Source of the DNA: Ectocarpus siliculosus
Lineage: Eukaryota; Sar; Phaeophyceae; Ectocarpales; Ectocarpaceae
Reading direction: 5' to 3'
Length of the DNA stretch: 13,369 nucleotides
NCBI GenBank assembly: GCA_000310025.1
Contig: FN648769.1
Coordinates: 30,911-44,279, forward strand
Shown: positions 1 to 7,945 of the stretch, one piece after another
How positions within the stretch are numbered: position 1 is the stretch's first letter
Layout: every line of letters starts with the position of its first letter
The notes under the pieces: model-generated
The model's database searches: none
What the model was told of the DNA's origin: nothing
What the model saw: the letters and a program-made list of their open reading frames with translations, nothing else
Made by a program: the position numbers and the translations under genes

Positions 1-128
1 GCATGGTGTTTGTAGTCCAATCCATATACATGATCGTAGGGTGTCTCCATGGACACTCCATGGTTAACCATGGAGACTCCATGGAGACAATTACGATCAT
101 GTATATGATTGGACTACAAACACCATGC
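1..128. repeat. Large near-perfect palindrome at the window edge
   Basis: The arms pair as 1-22 with 107-128 (22 bp perfect), 24-37 with 93-106 (14 bp), 43-52 with 79-88 (10 bp) and 56-65 with 66-75, centred on GGTTAACC near 65. One extra base at 22-23 offsets the outer arms. The right arm continues into the satellite: GACTACAAACACCATGC at 112-128 recurs at 1330-1346 in a copy that lacks the inverted partner. The palindrome may therefore be a fold-back transposon, or the junction where an oppositely oriented array outside the window meets this one. The window begins exactly at the first arm base, so the true left end is not visible. Confidence 0.85.
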
Positions 129-1329
129 AATTTTTGCATATGCATAGCAGTACAGCAACCTGCCAATCCGAGCAACACAGCAACTTCTGGTAACTGTAGC
201 CTAACATCACAGCAGGCGGAGTATAGCAACTTCACTGTCGGCGACGGAGGGTGGTACGCGGGGTGAATAGCAACACGGCGAGCGGAGCAATTAAATTGCC
301 TGCTTATCACCCGTCGCAGCAAGTTGAGTTTAGCAACTCAATTTCGGCATCAGTGGGGGGGGGTGGCGGTAAACGGGGTGTATAGCAACACGGCAAGCGG
401 AGTGTAGCAACTGCTAGCCTGGCACCGGTCACCGCATGTGGAGTAGCAACTCGATTTCTGCACCGATGGGGGTTTTAAACGGTGTGTGTAGCAACACGGC
501 AAGCAGAGTATAGCAACTGCTAGCTTGCACCCGTCCCAGAAGGTTGAGTGTAGCAACTCAATTTCGGCCTCGTTCGGTGGGGGGGGGGGGGGTAAACGGT
601 GTGTGTACGTAGCAACACGGCAAGCGGAGTAGCAACTGCTCGCTGGCCCCCGTCACTGGAGGCAGAGTATAGCAACTCGATTTCTTCACCGATGGGGATT
701 GTAAACGGTGCGTATAGCAACACTGCAAGCGGAGTATTGCATCTGCTAGCTTGCATCCGTCACGACAGGTACTGTAGAGCATAGCAACTCGATTCCTGCA
801 CCGCATCGATGGGGGGGGAAGGAGGGCGGTTGTAAACGGTGTGTGTAGCAACACGGCCACCAGAGTGGCAACTGCTAGCTTGGACCCAGCAGGAGAGTAC
901 AGCAACTCAATTTCTGCACCGATGGGGGTTGTTCTGTGCTGCACGGTGTGGATAGCAACACGGCAAGCGGAGTCTTGCATCTGCTACATTGCATCCGTCA
1001 CAACAGGCACCGTAGAGTATAGCAACTCGATTCCTCCACCGCATCGGCAGCGCTACGTCACGCTAGCGCGCAGCAATGGGAAGTATAGCAACCTCTGACT
1101 TGCGTAACATTTAGAACGCGGAGTATAGCACTTCGATGTCTGCGACGGAGGGTGGGGAGTGGGGTGTATAGCAACACGGCAAGCGGAGTGTAACAACTGC
1201 TAGCTTATCCCCGTCGCGGCAGGTAGAGTATAGCAACTCGATGTCTGCGCCCATGGATGTTGTAGACGGGGTGTATATCAACACGCAGCAATGCAGCAGT
1301 AAGCAACTTCTGACTTGCGCAAATAGATT
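112..1329. repeat. First higher-order satellite unit (1218 bp)
   Basis: This is the complete copy of the higher-order unit. It starts at GACTACAAACACCATGC, passes GCATATGCATAGCAGTACAGC and the GGAGGGTGGTACGCGGGG landmark near 246, and continues through successive ~110-bp subunits. The second copy starts at 1330 and keeps the landmark order with scattered substitutions, and lacks a few bases near 1503 (the first copy has about 13 extra bases around 287-299). It ends incomplete at about 2036, where the array stops. Collinear order across the two copies shows duplication of a multi-unit block, not independent unit-by-unit expansion. Confidence 0.7.
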
Positions 1330-2036
1330 GACTACAAACACCATGCAATTTCTGCATATGCATAGCAGTACAGCAACCTGCCAATCCAAGCAACACAGCA
1401 ACTTCTGATAACTGTAGCCTAACGTCACAGCAGGCGGAGAATAGCAACTTCACTGTCGGCGACGGAGGGTGGTACGCGGGGTGAATAGCAACACGGCGAG
1501 CGGTGCCTGCTTATCACCCGTCGCAGCAAGTTGAGTTTTGCAACTCAATTTCGGCATCAGTGGGGGGGGGTGGCGGTAAACGGGGTGTATAGCAACACGG
1601 CAAGCATAGTGTAGCAACTGCTAGCTTGTCACCGGTCACCGCATGTGGAGTACAGCAACTCGATTTCTGCACCGATGGGGGGGTTGCAAACCGTATGTAT
1701 AGCAACACACAGCAAGCAGAGTATCGCAACTGCAAGCTTGCAACCGTCCCAGAAGGTTGAGTGTAGCCACTCAATTTCGGCCTCGTTCGGTGGCGGGGGG
1801 AGGGGGGGGGGCGGTGTGTGTAGCAACACGGCAAGCGGAGTATAGCAACTGCTCGCTTGCCCCCCGTCACCGGAGGCAGAGTATAGCAACTGGATTTTTT
1901 CACCGGGGGGGTTGCAAACCGTATGTAGCAACACAGCAAGCAGAGTATGGCAACTGCAAGCTTGCAACCGTCCCAGAAGGTTGAGGGTAGCCACTCAATT
2001 TCGGCCTCGTTCGGTAGGGGGGGGGGGGGTGTACTC
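129..2036. repeat. Complex satellite array with TAGCAAC submotif and higher-order period
   Basis: Degenerate units of roughly 105-130 bp alternate two kinds of block: a G-run followed by GTGTATAGCAACACGGCAAGCGG, then TATAGCAACTGCTAGCTTG and a block ending in a CTCAATTTCGGC-like or CTCGATTTCTGC-like stretch. Marker blocks (TAGCAACACGGC and variants) lie near 263, 384, 484, 610, 716, 846, 952, 1168, 1274, 1486, 1588, 1700, 1820 and 1925. By hand I count about 29 exact TAGCAAC copies, all on the plus strand. A longer unit repeats in the same internal order from 112 and from 1330 (offset 1218 bp), and a shorter block repeats at 1741 and 1965 (offset 224 bp) sharing the variant TAGCCACTC. The short inverted repeat TTGAGT/ACTCAA recurs in several units. 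Reading frames across it are short and unlike known proteins, so I treat it as non-coding. Confidence 0.85.
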
Positions 2037-2434
2037 ATAGTCGTGCATGCCGTAGTCGTTTGACCATTGACCTCGCATCCCTACAAAGCCGGGACGGAGC
2101 ACGCCGGGTTCTCACCGGACCAGGCTCTCACATCACCAAGCGCGAAGCGCCGTGAGGTATTTGGCGAGTCGCATGAAGGGTGAGCTGCATCCTGCTAAGG
2201 GTGTTCGGCATCTTGTGCTTACTTCCTTGCGTACGGATGACAGCTACGTATGACTTAATTTATTTTCTGGTGCTTTCACTTCCAGAGACAGTTGTAAGCA
2301 CTGTGTAACTGCCTCGAGGAAGCTTGACCATTTTAACACAACGTGGTGCGATCATCCCCGTTGCGCGGAGTGAGGGTTCTCTACCCCGCACAACATGATC
2401 TACTCGACCACCATTATGGTTACCGCCAAAAAAA
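2037..2434. other. Spacer between the satellite and the retroelement; nothing recognised
   Basis: About 400 bp of unique-looking sequence with no convincing coding frame, RNA gene or repeat. It separates the last G-run of the satellite (near 2019-2029) from the left repeat of the DIRS/PAT-like element and ends in a run of ten A (2428-2437) that abuts or overlaps the repeat start. If the element begins at about 2435, the region is host or older flanking DNA. No target duplication can be tested because the right end lies beyond the window. Confidence 0.5.
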
Positions 2435-2563
2435 AAAGCGAATATTTCAGATGGATCCTACCAAAGGGGGGAGGAGTCTGAAATTGGTGTTTATTGGAGT
2501 TGGTAGGAGTGGGCATTTATATTATATGGCAAAGAGTATGTCTGCGTGCTTGCAGGAGAGGAG
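2435..2563 (+). repeat. Left copy of the terminal/split direct repeat (A1)
   Basis: AAAGCGAATATTTCAG and what follows matches 13238-13369 almost base for base. The differences I see are a 3-base insertion in the right copy (GGTAGGAGTG versus GGTAGAAGGAGTG) and T versus A in GTATGTCTGC/GTATGTCAGC. Matching is limited only by the window end, so the repeat may be longer than 129 bp. It contains an 8-bp inverted repeat, ATTTCAGA (2444-2451) and TCTGAAAT (2477-2484), enclosing a polypurine run at 2463-2476. By analogy with PAT elements it should supply the promoter and the template for rebuilding the ends during reverse transcription; that role is inferred. Confidence 0.85.
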
Positions 2564-3308
2564 GCATGCGCACCGAGATAAGGCAGCTGCCCGCAGGACA
2601 TTCCGTTTGCGCTCGATCACGTTGGAGCATCAGCAGTGCTGGAGCACAGGGACTGCTAGACGTCGATTGGACAACACTCTGCCAGCTGCTGGTTTAGGAC
2701 ATTCTGCTGCGGGAGCTAGTGTTGTCGTCTTTTCCGACGGGGCGGAGGCCACTACCGCTGGGCGGGAGGAGTCGCTACGTCGAGACTGGAACACATCGAC
2801 TTCGCTTGGTACGTGCGACTGACTGTGATGTGGCGTGTTATCCCAGCAGCATCACAGCGAGAGCTGGCTTTCGCAGACAGCAGTTAGTGCACACAATGAC
2901 AAATGTTGTTATTGTATACGGCACACGGGGGCCGAGGCTATAAGGATTCACGTGCCATATGTGAAGTGGCGGGCGGGTGTGGGCATGCTGTATCGATGTT
3001 GTTGACTGCTGTTGGGCGTGTTCGGCAAGCGAGTCCGAAGAAAGAAGCCACCGGTTACTGGTGTGACCGCGGTGTGTGCGCGGGTGTGCATGCGGTAGGC
3101 GCCGCGACTCCCTCGATGCCGGTCGTTCGCTTGCGCGGGGTACCGGCCGAGTTGCATCATGCGACAGCAGATATTATCGAGCATGTCCGAAGCACCCGAT
3201 CACTTCTGGTGTGCTGAGTGATGGTCACATAGAGCGGTACGAGCGCGTGTTCGCGTTCCTATGTATGCATACAGCATATATTTATGTCTCACCGACAATG
3301 TGGTTAGG
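2564..3308 (+). other. Leader of the DIRS/PAT-like element, left part
   Basis: About 745 bp downstream of the left repeat, interrupted at 3308 by the nested LTR element and continuing at 6740. Short open frames occur on both strands but none resembles a known family, and one starts before the element's left edge, so I call no gene here. A stretch at 3066-3106 (CCGCGGTGTGTGCGCGGG onward) resembles 6742-6782 in the right part of the leader at roughly three quarters of positions without gaps. This suggests an old internal duplication separated by about 250 bp once the insertion is removed. Confidence 0.55.
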
Positions 3309-3545
3309 TGTTAGTATACCCTTGTAAGTGTGTTGAAGATGATGGTATCACTTGTATTTCGGACAGCAGACACGATCAGGACGCGGCGGGAGAGAGAGAG
3401 TGCCACGACACAGCAAGCACTCCCGAAGGGTCGAGCCCCGTGGATCAATCATGAAACCAACCCAGGGGACTATCAATTCCTATCTGCGTAGCCAACTCCT
3501 ACAGTCCCGTTGGAATATTCTCATCCGCTCATGCACACACGAACA
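3309..3545 (-). repeat. 3' LTR of the nested element (minus-strand sense)
   Basis: 237 bp, identical to 6498-6734 except at 3360 (C versus A) and 3426 (A versus C). The target duplication TTAGG lies at 3304-3308. The inner edge is directly followed on the plus strand by CCCTCCCTGGTTCTTT, the complement of the proposed polypurine tract. Confidence 0.93.
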
Positions 3546-3561
3546 CCCTCCCTGGTTCTTT
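3546..3561 (-). promoter_or_regulatory. Polypurine tract of the nested LTR element
   Basis: On the minus strand the 16 bases read AAAGAACCAGGGAGGG and touch the LTR terminus TGTTCG. Position and composition fit the primer for plus-strand DNA synthesis; two C bases interrupt the purines. A 15-bp exact match to this junction including LTR bases (GAACACCCTCCCTGG) recurs inside the element at 4279-4293. Confidence 0.6.
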
Positions 3562-4495
3562 ACGCTAGTAACTAACCACTAGTGGGCATGCACACGCCGG
3601 ATGTGACGAAAACCCAAACGGACAAAAAAACCAACGCGAAAAAATAACAGGGGGAAACACGGCCTCCGGGTCAAAACCCCCACCAATATTCACCGTTCCA
3701 CCAGATACTGTCACTGTTGCGCTACCAGAGCAAGATCAATACATGCATAATACCAGTCGCGCCAGAATCCACGCTCGGAATCTTTATCTACAAACGTGGG
3801 CGGCGTGCTATCATATTCTTCCTGCATGAAGTACCAACATCATAACCCTGTTACCAACAACGGCCTATCCCAATTCTTGGTAAGCAATAGCGTAAGACTA
3901 TCCTGAGGAGTTGGTTCAAACAACTACCATGCGGCTGCACTACTATCTGTTCTTCAAACAAACATCAGACAAACATTGAAAACGCCCCCCCTCGCTGACG
4001 TAACACAGCGCACCGGGGCAAAAGGCAATCATCCAACATTTTCTGAGCGACACACAACCGGCATGCATTTTTCGACAATCCTCTGTTCTCGTCGACGTAC
4101 AACACTGGTGTCCCAATTTTTCCTCACACGTTCCTTCAGCGGTTCCAACAGTATCCCATATTCCTGCACATTTCGCGACCTGGAGAACGGCCCGACGTGG
4201 CCGCAATCAAGAATTTTCAACCAAATGACTACCAGGAAAATACTGAACATGTGGACGCGAACGCCTCCGAGAAACACGGAACACCCTCCCTGGCTCTCAA
4301 CCAAAGTGCACTCATGACAACTAACAAGGATTACCAACTTCGCTACGAATACCATCAAACACCAAGTACCGTCAAGAAAGAAGTGCCAATCCAGCACTGT
4401 GATGCGTGTTGCTCCCCTCCCAGCGCTCGTCCCGGCCTGTAACCTCGCCAGAAAAAGGAGTTCCCGTTTTAGCACCACGATGCAAGTACCCTCCC
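3562..4495. other. Non-coding interior of the nested LTR element
   Basis: About 930 bp, less GC-rich than the repeat array beside it. No pol-like motif is seen on either strand. The minus-strand frame that runs through it from the 66-bp array to 4029 carries no recognisable domain. The notable feature is the internal copy at 4279-4293 of the polypurine tract/LTR junction. The region probably replaces the lost pol genes. Confidence 0.5.
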
Positions 4496-5413
4496 CTCCA
4501 CGCCCCTTCCGACGTGCCGCGGGGTTCCCCCTCACGCCCTTTCCGGCGCGCCACGGGGCTGCTTCGGTTTTCTCCCCCCTCACGCCCCGTCCAACGCGCC
4601 ATGGGGCCTTAGATTTATTTTTTATTTTTTGGTTGTTGCCCTCCCACGCCCCTCCCGTCGCGGCTGCGAGCACACGGCCCTCCCGCCGTGTTATTTGGTT
4701 GTTGCCCTCCCGCGCCCCTCCCGTCGCGGCTGCGGGCACACGGCCCTCCCGCCGTGTTATTTGGTTGTTGCCCTCCCGCGCCCCTCCCGTCGCGGCTGCG
4801 GGCACACGGCCCTCCCGCCGTGTTATTTGGTTGTTGCCCTCCCGCGCCCCTTCCGTCGCGGCTGCGGGCACACGGCCCTCCCGCCGTGTTCTGCGAACAT
4901 TGCCCCCCCCCGCGCCCCTTCCGTCGCGGCTGCGGGCACACGGCCCTCCCGCCGTGTTATTTGGTTGTTGCCCTCCCGCGCCCCTTCCGTCGCGGCTGCG
5001 GGCACACGGCCCTCCCGCCGTGTTATTTGGTTGTTGCCCTCCCGCGCCCCTTCCGTCGCGGCTGCGGGCACACGGCCCTCCCGCCGTGTTATTTTTGTTG
5101 TTGCCCTCCCGCGCCCCTTCCGTCGCGGCTGCGGGCACACGGCCCTCCCGCCGTGTTATTTTTGTTGTTGCCCTCCCGCGCCCCTTCCGTCGCGGCTGCG
5201 GGCACACGGCCCTCCCGCCGTGTTCTGCGAACATTGCCCCCCCCCACGCTCCTTGCTGCGCGGCACGGGGCTGTTTTGCTTGTTGCCCTCCCGCGCCCCT
5301 TCCGTCGCGGCTGTGGGCACACGACCGTCTCGCCGTGTTCTGTGAATGTTGCCCCCCCACGCCCCTTCCGTCGCGGCTATGGGCACACGGCCTTGCGGCC
5401 GGTTTTCTGTGAG
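4496..5413. repeat. GC-rich minisatellite of 66-bp units inside the LTR element
   Basis: About twelve units occupy 4631-5413, with starts near 4631, 4697, 4763, 4829, 4895, 4963, 5029, 5095, 5161, 5227, 5281 and 5343. Most are exactly 66 bp and nearly identical; a unit reads GGTTGTTGCCCTCCCGCGCC followed by a GTCGCGGCTGCGGGCACACG core and CCCGCCGTG. Two spaced units (4895, 5227) carry the variant CTGCGAACATTGCCCCCCC, so the array was also copied in larger blocks. Three degenerate, shorter relatives precede it (4496-4612). Because 66 is a multiple of 3 and the unit is GC-rich, several frames are open: the plus strand gives a repeated 22-residue peptide with PSRAP, and the minus strand one with AAATEGAREGNN. 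Open frames here are thus not evidence of a gene. Confidence 0.9.
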
Positions 5414-5763
5414 TCCACCCTCCCACGCTGCTGCAATGGTGCCATCTTCACCGTCTCCTGCTGCTGCTGTTGTGTGTGGATGGAGCGCGCGCAGTGACTC
5501 GCGCGGCGATGATGTATTTCCTCCGCCTCTTCTTACAAGGCCTCACGTGCTGCATCCAGCTCCTCGTCATCGCTCGCCGCCACGATCGCCAGGACTGCCT
5601 ACAGGGTCTGCACGATACTGACCGATGCCCCCGCTTGTTGCACCGATATTATCTACTGCCTCACCCCACCGTGTCTTTCTTCCCATGGTCCCACGATTAG
5701 CTTCACCTGGTTGCTTTGATGGCGCATCGACGGCGTCGTGGGGATGCATGCTACCCCAGCTCT
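5414..5763. other. Interior of the nested element between minisatellite and Gag-like ORF
   Basis: About 350 bp with open frames on both strands. The minus-strand frame 5884-5567 (105 residues) overlaps the Gag-like ORF in another phase and may be the displaced continuation of that gene, but I see no conserved motif to prove it. Confidence 0.35.
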
Positions 5764-6459
5764 CTAGACGCAAGCACTTTCCCGCGGTCGACAGGCACAC
5801 TTGGTGTGCCGTCTGCGGCACCCCCTCCAGCTGCCGCACAGCTCTTCTCGACGTGATGAGTACGTTGCTCTGACTCTTCGGCAAGTGCCTCGAGCGGCGG
5901 CTGCATCTCTACCAGCGTTGCCTATGTTGTAGAGGTATTCGGTATTCTGGGATCTACCAAACCCACCGTTAGCAGGGACCTGAAATGCCCACACCGGTTC
6001 GCCTTCCGCAACCGGCCGACTGCTGATGATCTCTTCTGCAGCCGTGTAGCCTATGCAAGCGCCCACCGCAGCAGGCTGCTCTTGGGATGATGACCCCCTG
6101 ACGTCCCCGCTGCCCGGTCCTATGCCCAGGTCCGCTCCAGCAGGGATCCTTGGCACTACCGGGCTGGTTCCCGGTCTGGTGCTTCTTCCCCCGTGCTGTG
6201 CGGGCGGCGTGATTCCGTCGTTGTGCGGCCCCTCTTCCAGCAGACCGCGGGCAGACGTAGCGCCCGTAACGACAGCGCCCACCGTGGCGCCGCCGGACTC
6301 CCCCTCCTTCTCTAACTTTCCGAGGGCGGCTCGGAGTAGCCCTGCCAACTGCTGTACCTCGTCCGTCAGGCCTGAAACTTTGCTCTCCAGGTTGCCAACC
6401 CTGCCCTGCGTACTAGTGGTGACGTCGGCAGCCTCTGCTGCAACATCGGCGCCACTCAT
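5764..6459 (-). CDS. Gag-like protein of the nested LTR element, probably truncated
   Basis: The frame gives 231 residues from the ATG at 6459, 39 nt inside the LTR. An upstream in-frame ATG at 6540 lies in the LTR, so I chose 6459. Residues from about 21 to 50 form a likely coiled coil with hydrophobic heptad positions (GRVGNLESKVSGLTDEV and onward), followed by a low-complexity Gly/Pro/Ala/Ser stretch. This layout is common in retrotransposon Gag N-termini, where it drives multimerisation. No zinc knuckle is visible. The last part is Arg/Cys-rich, and another minus-strand frame opens over 5884-5567, so a frameshift near 5800-5900 may have broken the gene. Assignment to Gag rests on position and architecture, not on a diagnostic motif. 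It could instead be an unrelated captured ORF. Confidence 0.45.
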   Translation of the reverse strand: MSGADVAAEAADVTTSTQGRVGNLESKVSGLTDEVQQLAGLLRAALGKLEKEGESGGATVGAVVTGATSARGLLEEGPHNDGITPPAQHGGRSTRPGTSPVVPRIPAGADLGIGPGSGDVRGSSSQEQPAAVGACIGYTAAEEIISSRPVAEGEPVWAFQVPANGGFGRSQNTEYLYNIGNAGRDAAAARGTCRRVRATYSSRREELCGSWRGCRRRHTKCACRPRESACV

Positions 6460-6497
6460 CTCCAGCACGGGTTCCCTCGAGGGATACAGCTCTAGAG

Positions 6498-6734
6498 TGT
6501 TAGTATACCCTTGTAAGTGTGTTGAAGATGATGGTATCACTTGTATTTAGGACAGCAGACACGATCAGGACGCGGCGGGAGAGAGAGAGTGCCACGACAC
6601 AGCAAGCACTCCCGCAGGGTCGAGCCCCGTGGATCAATCATGAAACCAACCCAGGGGACTATCAATTCCTATCTGCGTAGCCAACTCCTACAGTCCCGTT
6701 GGAATATTCTCATCCGCTCATGCACACACGAACA
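6498..6734 (-). repeat. 5' LTR of the nested element (minus-strand sense)
   Basis: 237 bp. Minus-strand termini are TGTTCG...CTAACA, the usual TG...CA. Flanked outside by target duplication TTAGG (6735-6739). Read on the minus strand, TCCTAAATACAAG near 6555-6543 is a possible TATA-like site; the other LTR has G instead of the third A of AAA there. The first ATG of the element's Gag-like ORF lies 39 nt beyond the inner edge. Confidence 0.93.
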
Positions 6735-6859
6735 TTAGGTGGCCGCGGTGCGTGTGCTGGTGTGCGCGGGAGAGGCGCCGCGGCCGGTTATGGGTGTCGC
6801 ATTACAGGGCACCGTGCCGAAGGTGGAATTCGGGGTGCTGCGTGCGGTTATGATGTGAC

Positions 6860-7039
6860 TGCGGTCCCAATTTTTAAAACTTCAACGCATCGACTATGAG
6901 AATGATGCGAAAGACAGGACCGCATCGAAAACGCGTTGTGCTTTCCGGTCGTAGTGTCAGAGACACTATGGTGTGATTATCAGAAATACTGATCGCGAGA
7001 CGAGACACGTCGTCTGGGGTGTTTGTCGCAGTGCGACAA
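6860..7039 (+). promoter_or_regulatory. Cluster of inverted repeats, candidate structured RNA
   Basis: In 180 bp I find: TGCGGTCC (6860-6867) with GGACCGCA (6917-6924), enclosing CGCATC (6886-6891) with GATGCG (6904-6909); then TAGTGTC/GACACTA (6952-6968, loop AGA); ATCAG/CTGAT (6979-6993); AGACGA/TCGTCT (6998-7015); and TTGTCGC/GCGACAA (7023-7039, loop AGT). All arms are perfect. Packed stem-loops in the untranslated leader suggest a folded RNA signal, for example packaging, dimerisation or ribosome entry. Function is inferred from structure and place only. Confidence 0.5.
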
Positions 7040-7250
7040 GGGTGGTGGATTGGTGACACACAAAACTGCCGTCCAAACCCAGTGCCAAACCCACACACAA
7101 AAACAAATCTATTTCGGTTGTTATTGCTGCTTGTCATGTCGTGTACACTTGATGGACGGTTTTTTTTTTCCCACGAGGTTTTCCAGAAGTCAATGTGGAC
7201 CGGATGAGAAGAGTACGATGACCGATCGTTGGACATGATAACGGCTAATC

Positions 7251-7945
7251 GATGATGGGTCGTAGTTATCAGGGGCCGAACGCAAGATGTATGGCATGTA
7301 GGTCGCTGGTGCGAATGTGGACGGCATGAGGCCGTCATGGCACATACGGAATCTTACATGGGTCGGTTGGGCACGCACGAATGTGGGTAGTCGTGCCGGG
7401 AATAATCGGTGGAACGGCACGATAAACAAAGAACAATCAATAGATATGGAGCTGGTTGCGCTGGAGCGTATGGTGCCGGCTCGCGGCCTATTGATGGTGG
7501 CGTCTCGTCATGTGATGAGTCGTGGTGATCAGGAGCCAACAGCAAGATGTATGGCATGTAGGCGCTGGTGCGCCTGTGTAACGGCGTGCGGCCGTCATGA
7601 CACATACGGAATCTTACATGGGCCGGTTGTGCACGCGCGACGGTGGATCGCGGTGCTGGGAATAATCGGTGGAACGGCACGATCAACGGAAGAAGTCAAT
7701 AGATAAAGAGCTGGTTGCGCTGGAGCGTATGGTTGCCGGCTCACGGCCTATTGATGGTAGACCCAGGCGGACATTGAAGATGATCCGTAATGGTCAGGAA
7801 CCGCACGCCGGGCGTATGGCATGTAGGTCGCTGGTGCGACTGCGAGACGATACGAGGTCGTCAGGACACATACCATATGTGGCAGGGGCCGGTTGTGCGC
7901 GCCCAAATGTGGATTCCGTGCATGGACAAATCGGTGGAACCAAAT
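7251..7945 (+). repeat. Three diverged tandem copies of a ~260-bp repeat in the leader
   Basis: The landmark ATGGCATGTAGG lies at 7291, 7551 and 7816 (spacings 260 and 265). Other shared landmarks are ACACATACGGAATCTTACATGG (first two copies), ATCGGTGGAAC (all three; 7404, 7664 and 7931) and GAGCTGGTTGCGCTGGAGCG (7450 and 7708). The third copy is the most diverged and stops near 7945. The 129-residue plus-strand open frame over copies 1-2 has a period that is not a multiple of three and is not maintained in copy 3, so I regard it as chance. Confidence 0.8.

Larger units (their letters stand above)
3309..6734 (-). mobile_element. Nested non-autonomous LTR retrotransposon (TR-GAG/LARD-like)
   Basis: Two direct 237-bp repeats (3309-3545 and 6498-6734) bound a 2952-bp interior, and TTAGG at 3304-3308 is repeated at 6735-6739, a perfect 5-bp target duplication. 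I orient it on the minus strand for two reasons: a purine-rich tract AAAGAACCAGGGAGGG (minus strand, 3561-3546) abuts the LTR at 3545, as a polypurine tract should, and a Gag-like ORF begins 38 nt inside the other LTR. I found no protease, integrase, RT or RNase H motifs on either strand, so it must rely on enzymes from another element. The LTRs differ at two positions (3360/6549 and 3426/6615), which indicates recent insertion. No canonical primer-binding site was recognised next to the LTR at 6498. Confidence 0.9.

Noticed and set aside
129-2036. CRISPR-like regular repeats
   Set aside because: Units are degenerate, contiguous and homologous throughout; there are no unique spacers between constant repeats, and the context is eukaryotic.
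2343-2822. 159-codon plus-strand open frame
   Set aside because: It starts outside the retroelement and crosses its left boundary and the poly-A run; no domain is recognisable.
3553-3566. TGGTTCTTTACGC as a primer-binding site for a plus-strand orientation of the LTR element
   Set aside because: It lies 7 nt from the LTR and matches no tRNA 3' end I recognise, whereas its complement forms a purine tract touching the LTR and the Gag-like ORF starts from the other side.
4029-5426. 465-codon minus-strand open frame through the 66-bp repeats
   Set aside because: It exists because the repeat unit is GC-rich and a multiple of three long; overlapping plus-strand frames are open too. The non-repeat tail has no recognisable domain.
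4399-5497. Long plus-strand open frames (up to 337 codons) over the minisatellite
   Set aside because: Same cause; three plus-strand frames are open over the same repeats and they run against the inferred orientation of the LTR element.
3546-6497. Hidden Pol genes in the nested LTR element
   Set aside because: I looked for YxDD, DAFR-like, RNase H and integrase motifs in the translated frames of both strands and found none.
7317-7706. 129-codon plus-strand open frame in the leader
   Set aside because: It lies in a tandem repeat whose period is not a multiple of three, so the copies are read in different phases; no family resemblance.
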